From: Allium sativum
Lineage: Eukaryota > Streptophyta > Magnoliopsida > Asparagales > Amaryllidaceae
Assembly (NCBI GenBank): GCA_030737875.1
Contig: CM060911.1
Coordinates: 51,043,001-51,107,000, forward strand
Direction: 5' to 3'
DNA: 64,000 bases
The first letter of the stretch is position 1. Each line of letters opens with the position of its first letter. Below, in pieces: positions 36,484-48,420 of this stretch. Both the position numbers and the translations under genes were made by a program. The notes under the pieces were generated by a model. It ran no database searches. It was not told the origin of the DNA and saw nothing but the letters and a program-made list of their open reading frames with translations.

Positions 36484-39462
36484 TGTAACACCCCACGTCC
36501 ATTAATGTCACTCACAAAGGGAATGCATTAACTTCCATGGAGGTTTTAAGTGAATATAGAACAGTAAAATTACAACAAGACAGATATAAAATAGTACTTG
36601 GAAATTCAAAAACTTTATTTCAATGTAGCAGAAGTCAAAACATGTTTGATTACATCATAACACCATATTCAATGTCAAGTACAATATCTATCTTGATAAA
36701 ACAAGTACATAATCCCATTACATGAATATCCATTAAAAAGAAAGATAACAAGCTGGACTTTACTTCAGCAGTCCAAGCTTTCCAGAAGATAAGCGATCCA
36801 ACTAGACTCCACTAGAACTTGGCCCAACCTGCGGACCTGAAGGGAGAAAAAGGATGGAAAAGAGGGGGTCAGACATAAAGTCTGGTGAATATGATAATTC
36901 TACAATACTATTACCAAAATAACTGGACTAAGGCATAAGCTGGAAAACAAGAAAATGTCTATGAAGAGCAGATTAAGGACATAGACAATCGCTAAAGGCA
37001 ACGTTATAGGCGCTCCTAAATACTAAAGGATAAACACTATACTGCACCACACCAGTCACCCTAAAGATTTATCCCACTTAGCTTCACTTAGAAACTTTCC
37101 CAATGGCTTTACGTACCCCTAGCTGACTACATAGGTGCCGCCTGCCCCTATCTCCACTAGGTGTACCCTACTTCCCATTATTCGATCAGCTCCCTAACTC
37201 GTAGATACCCGTGCTGGCCCCACAGTGGGGTGTATCACTCCCCTAAAGTGGCAACCTGATACAACGGACATGCACGGCTTATACCTACACGATGCAACAA
37301 CGTCTTACCTACCAGCCCGGGTCCACACACGCATATGAAACCCGTTGGACTTGCGTTGCCACCGCTCCCTGTTTTGGCCTCTTATAGTCAAACCCAGTAT
37401 GCGTGTCCCGTCCTCGACTTGGGTCGAGCCCACAAAGATACGTTTTGGGATACTGGTTGAAATGGGCCCCCACTATTTACCACAAGCATTCCACCTAAGC
37501 TTGTCCCCATTAGTCCATCCCACTTAACCCACTTAGTCATGTTCATTTACATGTGTGTTTGGTTAAGTCTAATCGTATTTCAAATGCCTCTAAAGGCAAC
37601 CACCAGATTCCTCATGCCACCCAAGGCACCTACTTAACCCCCATGTCCCACCTTACATGATTATCTGGTTAAGTATTTCTTAGTTCATTAAGGCCATAAC
37701 CTCATAAAGACCTCTCACATTAGACTGGCATTTATGGCAGCTGGATTTGCCGGGCGGGTCCGGGCAGTCTTACACCATAAAAGAGTCTAACCTCGTGTCT
37801 TTACAACTGTTATGCTTTAGTTTAGGCCTAGGACCTCTCACATTGGGCCGACATTTGTGACTACTGGATTTGCCGGGCGGGTCCGGGCAGGTTTACATCA
37901 CAAACGGGTCCAACCTCGTGTCCTAAACATTGATTATTAATAATAATCCACTTTCCCCCAATTTTAATAATTCCCTACTTGAATTATTAATTACTTCCTA
38001 TTTTTAACAATGTCCATAATTGACTCAATCATGGACATTCATTCATGGTATGCAACATCTTACAAAATTGCACCCAATTTATTAATTCCTAATATTACCC
38101 CTACCCCACGTTTGAACGTTTATTCGCAAAATATATGTTAGACTCGAATAGCCTAACTCATAGCATAAAAGAGATTATCATAATAACAACATGTATATGT
38201 GACCAAATGAATCATAATAAGGGGTGAAACTTGCATATGTCCAACTTGCATAGATTATACATGTCATGGACCTAAAGGTGTCAACTTGTTCAAAATTCAC
38301 CTAATATAATCTCAATCGATTTTCATAAACTTACATATGAACATGTGTGAATCAACATCATCTAATTTTTTTTAACAACATGGTTTTATATGGGTACACC
38401 TAACTCAATAGGCAAATTCCCATAATCAAGTTTTATTTAATTATAGTTTCAAGTTTATGGGTACACCTAACCTAATAGGCAAATTCCCATAAACAAGATC
38501 CATTTAAATTAAGAAAAAAAAACATAACTTTAAGCATGATCCAACAACATCATGATTTTTCAACATAATATAGCATGATTTATAACATGGCATAGTATGA
38601 TAGTATAACATAGCTTGACATGATTCTCAACATAGCACGACATAACATAAGAGAATTTATAACATAACATGACATAGCATATATACTTTACATCATACGA
38701 CAACATAATAACATAATAAGAGATCCACAATATATAGAATTTACAATTACAAATCACATCACTTTCTTGTGATCCATTCATAACTGAGTCAAATTAGTTT
38801 GTAATAGTCTTGTGAGAATCATCATACTCACCAACAAAAGAAAAGAATTAGAGAAAGAGAGATCTTTTGATTTGATTTGTGTAGATTTAGTTGTAGATGA
38901 TTAGGCTTCCTCTTCTTAGTTTGTGACGGCTATGCTGAACTCCATGGCAGCAGCATGACGGTAGCGTCTCTAATTTTACAAGTGATTTAGGTCTAGGGTC
39001 TACCCACTTATTTATAGATTTTAGAATTCATTTAGGCCATTAGATTTAACCTAGAAATAACCGCAGCCGTTCAGACAAGATGGGGTTTATCTTGTTGACT
39101 CAGCAATGAGTCAGAAGTGACTCAGCAAACACTCAGCATATTAATAAACTTCTATTCATGTCATAAATATATATATATTTTCTACAATGTACATATTAGA
39201 TACATCCCCCTTTACTTATTATTGTTTTTATATACATATTAGATACATCCCCTCTCTCACACACTTATTAATATTTTTATATTCATATTAGATACATCCC
39301 CTCTCTTACACACTTATTAATATTTTTATATTCATATTAGATACATCCCCTCTCTTACACACTTATTAATATTTTTATATTCATATTAGATACATCCCCT
39401 CTCTTACACACTTATTAATATTTTAGCAACTTTAGTGTTAATAGAAAATTCGGGGTGTTGCA
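36484..39462 (-). repeat. 3' LTR of element C
   Basis: 2979 bp. The inner end reads TTGCA instead of the expected TTACA, a single change in the conserved terminus. It has five copies of a 49 bp repeat (39192-39427), one fewer than the partner. That copy alone explains the 49 bp length difference. Confidence 0.95.
39192..39427. repeat. 49 bp tandem repeat, five copies, near the start of U3 of C
   Basis: The unit starts 'catattagatacatcccc', continues 'tctcttacacacttatt' and ends with an AT-rich part. The first copy is diverged and the later ones are almost identical. In element sense the array lies about 35-270 bp inside the LTR start, where U3 enhancers are usual. Confidence 0.93.
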
Positions 39463-39500
39463 TTCTCCCCTCCTTTTAGGATTTCGTCCCCGAAATCTTC
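39463..39500 (-). other. Polypurine tract and hairpin of element C
   Basis: The minus strand shows the purine tract (AAAAGGAGGGGAGAA) directly before the 3' LTR. Behind it lies gatttcgtccccgaaatc (39480-39497), with a 7 bp stem and a 4-base loop. Confidence 0.9.
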
Positions 39501-40043
39501 AAGTCTGGAAGAATGTATATCCTACCATCCAAACGTCCATCTACTCATCCATCATACACAGGCATCCATTGTCCTTAAAAGACTTCTAATGCTTTATGAT
39601 CATATGCAAGTGTGTGTACATGTCCTTACCTAATGCGAAATCAGACGGTCTACTGATTCAGTTGACCTCCTTAATTCAAATTATGTAAGTGTCATGAATC
39701 CATTATGTATGCAAAAGATCCTAATTGCTTACATACTACTTCTATATGCGTGCACACCCATTCAACCGAATGCAGCATCCATATGATGGTACAACCATTA
39801 TACATCCATTATACTAAATACATCCATATATATATGCAATATGCAATATGAAGTGACTGAGCCGATCTAGTGCCTAAAGTGTGTGTATATATGCATCCAC
39901 GAGCAACCACTAGCAAACACTTGCATCCATTTTGCATCCATCAGACATAACATGTCTCAAACACATGTTTCAACCATAGGATTATCCTAACTAAAGGTCA
40001 AAGATACTAATGAGAGGACATACTAAAGATAAGATAAGATAAG
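39501..40043 (-). other. 3' untranslated region of element C
   Basis: Spacer between the expected stop of gag-pol (40044-40046) and the hairpin and polypurine tract. It has CATCCA-rich low-complexity sequence and no coding region. Confidence 0.75.
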
Positions 40044-43000
40044 CTAAGCGATAAAGGAGAAATTAAAAGACATACCCTCAAAAAGAAAAGGGTACAACGA
40101 ACGCATCTTCTCTTCTGTCTCCCAAGTTGCGTTGCTCTCATCATCTCCCCATTGCACTTTAACCAGTCTGACCTCTCGATTCCTCAACTTTTTGATCCCG
40201 ACCCAAGAATGCATGTAGGAGCTCGTCTAATTGTTGCATCACGCTCTATTTCCACCTCTTTAAGCAAGCTCGGCTCTACCACCTCCGCGGTCTTGTGCAA
40301 ACACTTCCTCAAATTTGATACATGGAATACGTCGTGTACTCCACTAAGTTTCTCAGGCAACTCCACCCTATATGCCATCTTCCCAATCCTGTTTTTTTTA
40401 CAGGAAACGGCCCTACAAACCTTGGTGCTAATTTCCCCACGGACCCAAAGCGAACAACATTCTGTAACGGAGATACTTTGATAAAAACCATGTCCCCAAT
40501 GTCAAACTCAAGATCTGTCCTCCTCTTATCAGCATACGATTTTTGCCTATCTTGTGCTGCTTTCATCCTCCTTCGAATCAACTCAATCTTCTCCGAGGTT
40601 TCCCTAACCATATCGGGCCCAAGTAGGATTTTATCGGTAGATTCCCACCAACATGTAGGCGAACGGCAAGGCCTTCCATAAAGAGCTTCGAAAGGTGCCA
40701 TGCCAATACTAGACTGAAAGCTATTATTATATGCGAATTCTACTAACGGAAGGTGCTCTTCCCATGTACCCCCAAAGTCTAGGATACAAAGCCTTAAAAG
40801 ATCCTCTAGAATGCGATTCACCCTCTCGGTCTGGCCGTCTGTCTGAGGATGATATGCGGTGCTCAAACATAGCTGAGTCCCTACCACCTCTTGTAAACTC
40901 TTCCAAAATTCGCTAGTAAAGATGGGGTCACGGTCGCTTACTATACTAGAAGGAATACCGTGCAAACGAACTATCTCCTTAATGTATACAGAAGCCAACC
41001 ACGGAGCAGTCCTCTTACTTTTCACGGGAATAAAATGGGCGCTTTTAGTAAGTCTATCTACTATAACCCAAATCCCCGTGTTACCCTTCCTTGATCTTGG
41101 TAATCCATCCACAAAATCCATTGAGATGCTTTCCCATTTCCATAGTGGAACTTCTAATGGGTGAAGCAACCCACCGGGTTTCTTTTGTTCTGCTTTAACT
41201 CGTTGGCACACCAAGCATCTAGCGACGTACTCGGCCACATCCTTTTTCATACCGGCCGAAAAGAAAACCCGCTTCATATCTTTGTACATCTTATCCCCGC
41301 CGGGATGAATGGTCATTTTTGAGCGATGAGCATCATCAAGAATGGCCTTCCTTAAGTCTTCGTCTTGTGGTACACAAAGTCTATTATCCCTTCGTAACCA
41401 ACCCTTATCGTCTAGGGTATACCTACGAAGATGGCTTGACGACTCCCCCCCTTTGAGCTTTTCTACTATCTCAACCAATTGTGGGTCGTCTCGCTGTGCC
41501 TCACCAACCCGCCCTAGAAGTGTAGGTCTAACCTCCAAGGATGCTAACAGACCGGGTACTAAGTCAACGGAGGGTCTAAAGTCAAACATAGAGATGAATT
41601 CTAAGCTTTGTCGTTCAACAAACAACGGACTCAAGGACAACCTTTTCCTACTTAAGGTGTCTGCCACCACGTTACCCTTGCCCGGGGTATATGCTATTTC
41701 AAAATCGTAGGAGGCTAAGAATTCCATCCACCGTTGCTGCCTTAAATTCAAATCCTTCTGAGAGAATAAGTATTTTAATGATTTGTGGTCAGTGAACAGT
41801 TCGAATTTCTCACCAAGAAGATAGTGACGCCAAGACTTAAGCGCGAAAACAATTGCGGCTAGCTCTAAGTCATGCGTGGGGTAATTCTTTTCATGAACCC
41901 TCAACTGCCTTCCACCATAGGCTATTACTCTTCCCTCTTGCATGAGGACCGCGCCAAGTCCCGTCCCACAAGCATCAGTATAGATGGTAAACGGTTTATT
42001 CCCGTCTGGCAGCACTAAGACTGGGGCTGAAGTTAAGGCTCTCTTTAAACGTTGGAACGCATCATCGCAATCTTTGTCCCACGTAAAAACCAGGTTCTTC
42101 TTCGTTAACCGTGTTAATGGAGCTGATATTTTTGCGAAGTCTTTGATAAACTTCCTATAATAGCCAGCCAACCCCAAGAAACTTCTTACTTCGGTTGCAT
42201 TTTTAGGGACCTTCCAATCTTGGATGGCCACCACCTTTGCGGGATCCACTGCTATCCCTTCTTTGGAAACCACGTGCCCTAAGAACCGTACTTCCTTCCT
42301 CCAGAAGTGACACTTAGAAAATTTTGCCTTAAGGTTATGCGCTCGAAGGGTTTCCAACACTTCCCTAAGATGTAGGGAGTGCTCTTCTTTATTCTTAGAA
42401 AAGACTAAGATGTCATCCACAAAGACTACCACGAATTTGTTAAGGTACTCCCTAAACACCCTACTCATCAAATCAACAAAATATGCAGGGGCGTTTGTCA
42501 AACCGAAGGGCATCACTAGCCATTCATAGAGTCCATCAGGAGTCCTAAAAGTAGTCTTATCTATACTATCCTCAGCCACTCTCAGTTGATGAAAGCCCGT
42601 GGCTAAGTCCAACTGCGAAAACACTGAGGCGCCAACTAACTGATCAAAGAGATCGTCAATCCTCGGCAGTGGGTGTCGGTTCTTTTTAGTAAGCTTGTTT
42701 AGTTCTCTATAGTCCATACAAAGTCTAAGAGACCCATCCGCCTTTGTGGCAAAAACTACTGGAGCACCCCACTCCGATATACTACGTCTTATGAACCCCT
42801 TCTCAAGCAACTCCTTTACTTGCTTATTGAGTTCCCTCCTTTCACGAGGAGCCATGTGGCGCACTGGCAAAGATACGGGTTTAGCATTATCCACAAGATA
42901 AATTCGAAAGTCTATCCCCCGCTTTGGAGGTAAGCCCTTCACCTCCTCAAACACATCCGGATATTCCCGGACCACTTCTACCGATCGCAGGTTCTCTACA

Positions 43001-44406
43001 GACGCGTCAAGCGATTCAAGATAACTTAGCATAACGGAATTTATGGGATTACAAAAGATGTCGAGAGCATTACCAAGGCGAGTCACAAGCCTAACTACTC
43101 TCCTTTCACAATCAAGAATGGCCCTATTTCCAGACAACCAATCCATTCCTAAAATTAGCCCATAGCCCGTGAAGCCCAATACATAAGCATCACATCTAAA
43201 TTCAATGCTAAGTATAGAGATTTTCAAATCCAAACATATCATGGTCAAATGAGCCGAACCCCCAATTGGATTTGAAACGACCAAGGGATCCTCTACTAAA
43301 ATGGTGTTCAAGTGCAGTGATTCAACTAATGATGCAGAGATAAACGAATGAGATGCGCCAGAATCGAATAAGGTACGGACAGGATGATCAAACAGAAAAA
43401 CTAAGCTTTCAACAGAAATTGTTCTACCTCTTTCTTGCAGCGGTGGGGCCGCAATAGCCTGAACTTGCCCCCTTGCCTGCCCTGGTGCCATAAGAGCCTG
43501 CACCTGTCCTCCCGAGGTAGACCCTGCCCTCTGCCCCTTCTTTGGACAGTCCTTCACTAAATGTCCCGCATCTCCACAATGAAAACAACCAGTCTTCTTT
43601 TTCTTTCTACAATCTTTGCTGAGATGGCCAGGCGTCCCACAATTGAAGCATTTCTTATTCCCTTTGCCATTATTGTTTTTACCACCCTTCTTATTTTGCT
43701 GTTGGGGTTTCTTCTGATCCCCTTTCTTTTCAACTGCCTTATCCTCATGCATAAGTGCCATTTCTACTAGCTTTTCAAAGGTGGCTCCCATAGGGATGTG
43801 GGTCATAGCCAACCCTTGCAACGGTTCATTCAAGCCTCTAACGAACCTCAAAGCTTTCTTCTCTGGCGTGTTCACCAACTCCAAGCCAAACCTTGCTAAC
43901 TGATTAAATTTATTGACATATTCCTTTACTGATGAGCTCCCTTGCTTTAGTGCCAGGAATTTTTCCATATTTAAGTTCTCCTCTGCCCTTGAAAGAAACT
44001 TTGCCTCAAACCTTCGTCTGAAATCCGCCCATGAATCAACTGGACGTTCCCCGTTAGTGACCTCCCACCAAAACGAGGCCTCTCCCTTCATTAACCAAGC
44101 AGCTAAATGGACTTTCCTCCCATCTTCCACTTCAAAGATATCCAACAATTCCTCAGTCTCCTTAAGCCAATCTCTGGCCTCCACAAACGTCTCAGTCCCT
44201 TGAAAAGTTTTTCCTCCCATAGCCTTGAATTCCTTGCACGTCTTTGCAAAAGTGTCAACACGAGGAGGAGGAGGAGGAGGAGGAATGGGTGCAACTAGGG
44301 GTGGAGGAGTATCCGCTGGGCCTGCAGTGGTGGCCCTAGCCTCCAAGTATCTCCTAAACCACCCTGGAATCGTCACACCTTCTGGGAGATTAAGATCTTC
44401 AGCCAT
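40044..44406 (-). pseudogene. Gag-pol polyprotein of element C, almost intact
   Basis: One open frame covers 44406-40309. I take the ATG at 44404-44406 ([10 protein letters not shown]) as the start, because the upstream in-frame codons lie in the leader. From this start: Gag; CCHC knuckles at residues about 253-266 and 274-287; protease DSG at 348-350; reverse transcriptase FVDDIL with Asp 664 and 665; RNase H with Asp 811, Glu 848 and Asp 873; integrase HHCC finger (His 1027 and 1034, Cys 1064 and 1067) and catalytic Asp 1097, Asp 1158 and Glu 1194 with 35 residues between the last two. The frame is then lost in an A run near 40391-40398, resumes in another frame (FHVSNLRK), and shifts again near 40195 before the chromodomain-like end (KVQWGDDESNATWETEE) and the natural stop at 40044. 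All catalytic residues up to integrase are present. Only the C-terminal tail is out of frame, so assembly or sequencing errors at the homopolymer are a possible alternative. Confidence 0.96.
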
Positions 44407-44602
44407 GCTGAAACGAAAAAGGAAAGATTCAAAATGGAGAATTCGAAAGATAAAGATAAGGATGTGGCTATTTGGGATTATGTTTTTCATAAAAACTCTC
44501 TTTAAATAACATGTTTTTTTTTTGAAAGCACTTCTTCGAAAAATACTTTAGAAAAAAAATATTTTTCTAAAAAAAATTTTTTATCTGTTCTGGTAACCTT
44601 AT

Positions 44603-44614
44603 GCTCTGATACCA
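44603..44614 (-). other. Primer binding site of element C (initiator Met tRNA)
   Basis: The reverse complement reads TGGTATCAGAGC. It is two bases from the 5' LTR. Confidence 0.95.
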
Positions 44615-44616
44615 CG

Positions 44617-47600
44617 TGTAACACCCCACGTCCATTAATGTCACTCACAAAGGGAATGCATTAACTTCCATGGAGGTTTTAAGTGAATATAGAACAGTAA
44701 AATTACAACAAGACAGATATAAAATAGTACTTGGAAATTCAAAAACTTTATTTCATTGTAGCAGAAGTCAAAACATGTTTGATTACATCATAACACCATA
44801 TTCAATGTCAAGTACAATATCTATCTTGATAAAACAAGTACATAATCCCATTACATGAATAGCCATTAAAAAGAAAGATAACAAGCTGGACTTTACTTCA
44901 GCAGTCCAAGCTTTCCAGAAGATAAGCGATCCAACTAGACTCCACTAGAACTTGGCCCAACCTGCAGACCTGAAGGGAGAAAAAGGATGGAAAAGAGGGG
45001 GTCAGACATAAAGTCTGGTGAATATGATAATTCTACAATACTATTACCAAAATAACTGGACTAAGGCAGAAGCTGGAAAACAAGAAAATGTCTATGAAGA
45101 GCAGATTAAGGACATAGACAATCGCTAAAGGCAACGTTATAGGCGCTCCTAAATACTAAAGGATAAACACTATACTGCACCACACCAGTCACCCTAAAGA
45201 TTTATCCCACTTAGCTTCACTTAGAAACTTTCCCAATGGCTTTACGTACCCCTAGCTGACTACATAGGTGCCGCCTGCCCCTATCTCCACTAGGTGTACC
45301 CTACTTCCCATTATTCGATCAGCTCCCTAACTCGTAGATACCCGTGCTGGCCCCACAGTGGGGTGTATCACTCCCCTAAAGTGGCAACCTGATACAACGG
45401 ACATGCACGGCTTATACCTACACGATGCAACAACGTCTTACCTACCAGCCCGGGTCCACACACGCATATAAACCCGTTGGACTTGCGTTGCCACCACTCC
45501 CTGTTTTGGCCTCTTATAGTCAAACCCAGTATGCGTGTCCCATCCTCGACTTGGGTCGAGCCCACAAAGATACGTTTTGGGATACTTGTTGAAATGGGCC
45601 CCCACTATTTACCACAAGCATTCCACCTAAGCTTGTCCCCATTAGTCCATCCCACTTAACCCACTTAGTCATGTTCATTTACATGTGTGTTTGGTTAAGT
45701 CTAATCGTATTTCAAATGCCTCTAAAGGCAACCACCAGATTCCTCATGCCACCCAAGGCACCTACTTAACCCCCATGTCCCACCTTACATGATTATCTGG
45801 TTAAGTATTTCTTAGTTCATTAAGGCCATAACCTCATAAAGACCTCTCACATTAGACTGGCATTTATGGCAGCTGGATTTGCCGGGCGGGTCCGGGCAGT
45901 CTTACACCATAAAAGAGTCTAACCTCGTGTCTTTACATCTGTTATGCTTTAGTTTGGGCCTAGGACCTCTCACATTGGGCCGACATTTGTGACTACTGGA
46001 TTTGCCGGGCGGGTCCGGGCAGGTTTACATCACAAACGGGTCCAACCTCGTGTCCTAAGCATTGATTATTAATAATAATCCACTTTCCCCCAATTTTAAT
46101 AATTCCCTACTTGAATTATTAATTACTTCCTATTTTTAACAATGTCCATAATTGACTCAATTATGGACATTCATTCATGGTATGCCACATCTTACAAAAT
46201 TGCACCCAATTTATTAATTCCTAATATTACCCCTACCCCACGTTTGAACGTTTATTCGCAAAATATATGTTAGACTCGAATAGCCTAACTCATAGCATAA
46301 AAGAGATTATCATAATAACAACATGTATATGTGACCAAATGAATCATAATAAGGGGTGAAACTTGCATATGTCCAACTTGCATAGATTATACATGTCATG
46401 GACCTAAAGGTGTCAACTTGTTCAAAATTCACCTAATATAATCTCAATCGATTTTCATAAACTTACATATGAACATGGGTGAATCAACATCATCTAATTT
46501 TTTTTAACAACATGGTTTTATATGGGTACACCTAACTCAATAGGCAAATTCCCATAATCAAGTTTTATTTAATTATAGTTTCAAGTTTATGGGTACACCT
46601 AACCTAATAGGCAAATTCCCATAAACAAGATCCATTTAAATTAAGAAAAAAAAAACATAACTTTAAGCATGATCCAACAACATCATGATTTTTCAACATA
46701 ATATAGCATGATTTATAACATGGCATAGTATGATAGTATAACATAGCTTGACATGATTCTCAACATAGCACGACATAGCATAAGAGAATTTACAACATAG
46801 CATGACATAGCATATATAATTTACATCATACGACAACATAATAACATAATAAGAGATCCACAATATATAGAATTTACAATTGCAAATCACATCACTTTCT
46901 TGTGATCCATTCATAACTGAGTCAAATTAGTTTGTAATAGTCTTGTGAGAATCATCATACTCACCAACAAAAGAAAAGAATTAGAGAAAGAGAGATCTTT
47001 TGATTTGATTTGTGTAGATTTAGTTGTAGATGATTAGGCTTCCTCTTCTTAGTTTGTGACGGCTATGCTGAACTCCATGGCAGCAGCATGACGGTAGCTT
47101 CTCTAATTTTACAAGTGATTTAGGTCTAGGGTCTACCCACTTATTTATAGATTTTAGAATTCATTTAGGCCATTAGATTTAACCTAGAAATAACCGCAGC
47201 CGTTCAGACAAGATGGGGTTTATCTTGTTGACTCAGCAATGAGTCAGAAGTGACTCAGCAAACACTCAGCATATTAATAAACTTCTATTCATGTCATAAA
47301 TATATATATATTTTCTACAATGTACATATTAGATACATCCCCCTTTACTTATTATTGTTTTTATATACATATTAGATACATCCCCTCTCTCACACACTTA
47401 TTAATATTTTTATATTCATATTAGATACATCCCCTCTCTTACACACTTATTAATATTTTTATATTCATATTAGATACATCCCCTCTCTTACACACTTATT
47501 AATATTTTTATATTCATATTAGATACATCCCCTCTCTTACACACTTATTAATATTTTTATATTCATATTAGATACATCCCCTCTCTTACACACTTATTAA

Positions 47601-47644
47601 TATTTTAGCAACTTTAGTGTTAATAGAAAATTCGGGGTGTTACA
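44617..47644 (-). repeat. 5' LTR of element C
   Basis: 3028 bp, TGTAACACC...GGTGTTACA. It differs from the 3' LTR by about twenty substitutions, a few single-base indels and one extra 49 bp repeat copy. Confidence 0.95.
47325..47607. repeat. 49 bp tandem repeat, six copies, in the 5' LTR of C
   Basis: Same unit as at 39192-39427 with one more copy. Confidence 0.93.
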
Positions 47645-48228
47645 GATCCAATTTAACTAATATCAACCAAACACATTTTCCTTCGCCATGCTCACACATT
47701 AACTTCAAAAATTATGGAATTTGTAACCTAGCAATAATTTGACATCCCGGATCCAACAAAACTGGTTTCGTCGAATTCTGAGGTCATTTGCAAAATGTCT
47801 ATTTTCAAGGGCTATATATACTCTATAGCGACCTTTCTGAAAATTCATTTGGCCATAACTTTTGATTCCCGCTATGAAAATTCGATTTTTCAAATTCATT
47901 AGAAAGATATTCATAAACAAATTTAAATATTTTTGGTTTCGCTAAAATCCGTTTTATTTTGCACCCGGTATAGTCAGTCAAAGTTTGAATTCAAAATTTG
48001 AAACTACCGCGCCATTTCAGGCCTTGTTTATAATTTAAAACAATTATATTTATTTTCAAACATTGATTCAAACATACTTTTCATCGTTATTATTTTAAAT
48101 AATTTATTTTAAATATTTAAAGCCCACTAAAATAGCCAAATTAAAATTTTTAAACTGGTTCAGATTTTCCGGGTTGTTACAATATGTTATTTTTTTTTCC
48201 TTACAAATACTAGGTATTATTTTTGATG

Positions 48229-48420
48229 TAGTTTTTGAAGGACTGGGCTAGTAAATTGTACAAGAAGGAAGAAGACCATAAACTTACCAGAGGAAGAAAT
48301 CAAGATGTAGTTGTTGCTGCCTGTCTTTCCATTGCATGTCAAGATGCGAATGTATCTCGTACCGTTTTACAATGTGCAGAAGACCTTAAACTTACTAGAG
48401 GCAGAAGACCTTTTTTTTAA
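48229..48420 (+). pseudogene. TFIIB: TFIIB-like gene fragment
   Basis: Translation in the frame of 48235 gives a run with LYKKEEDHKL, TRGRNQD, VVAACLSIAC and SRTV. This matches the first cyclin-like repeat of plant general transcription factor IIB (…YKKVED…RGRNQD…AACLYIAC…PRTV). TFIIB bridges TBP-bound promoters and RNA polymerase II. Only about 45 codons of the roughly 310 of the protein are present. A TAG-ended acceptor-like 'tttttgatgtag' lies just upstream. After the match, a second copy of the coding segment for EDxKLTRGR follows (48269-48303 and 48378-48412), showing a local duplication, and the frame ends at a TAA. It is a fragment, not a functional gene. Element A is inserted about 45 bp upstream of it. 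Capture by the CACTA element is inferred. Confidence 0.7.

Larger units (their letters stand above)
36484..47644 (-). mobile_element. Element C: young, nearly intact chromovirus inserted in the 5' LTR of A
   Basis: The ends are TGTAACACCCC and GGGGTGTTACA, flanked by the duplication gatcc (36479-36483 and 47645-47649). The empty site is visible in the partner LTR near 17720 ('ggtcgatccaatttaac'). Orientation is minus: 5' LTR 44617-47644, primer site 44603-44614, gag-pol 44406 to 40044, polypurine tract beside 39463, 3' LTR 36484-39462. Length is 11161 bp. I count by eye about twenty substitutions between the two 3 kb LTRs, under 1 percent, so insertion is recent relative to A and B. Element D in this window belongs to the same family. 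Confidence 0.96.
4434..48181 (-). mobile_element. Element A: Ty3/gypsy chromovirus with very long LTRs, interrupted by B, CACTA-1 and C
   Basis: The outer ends are TGTGACGACCC on the left and CGGGTTGTTACA on the right. They are flanked by the identical 5 bp duplication atatg (4429-4433 and 48182-48186). The element reads on the minus strand: 5' LTR on the right (32252-48181), initiator-Met primer site at 32236-32247, gag-pol from 31998 down to 27741, polypurine tract next to 18258, and 3' LTR on the left (4434-18257). After subtracting B, C and CACTA-1 it is about 14.9 kb, with LTRs of about 4684 and 4764 bp around about 5.5 kb of internal DNA. By eye the LTRs differ by several percent, clearly more than the LTRs of C, so A is older. 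A complete element with matching duplication is certain. The Tekay/Del-type lineage is inferred from the protein and primer site. Confidence 0.95.
32252..48181 (-). repeat. 5' LTR of element A, split by element C
   Basis: Occupies 32252-36483 and 47650-48181, about 4764 bp net, ending TGTGACG...GTTACA. It is followed on the right by the duplication atatg. It matches 4434-18257 minus element B. It carries five copies of the roughly 70 bp repeat and several TA microsatellites (about 32972, 34230, 35332). Confidence 0.95.
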
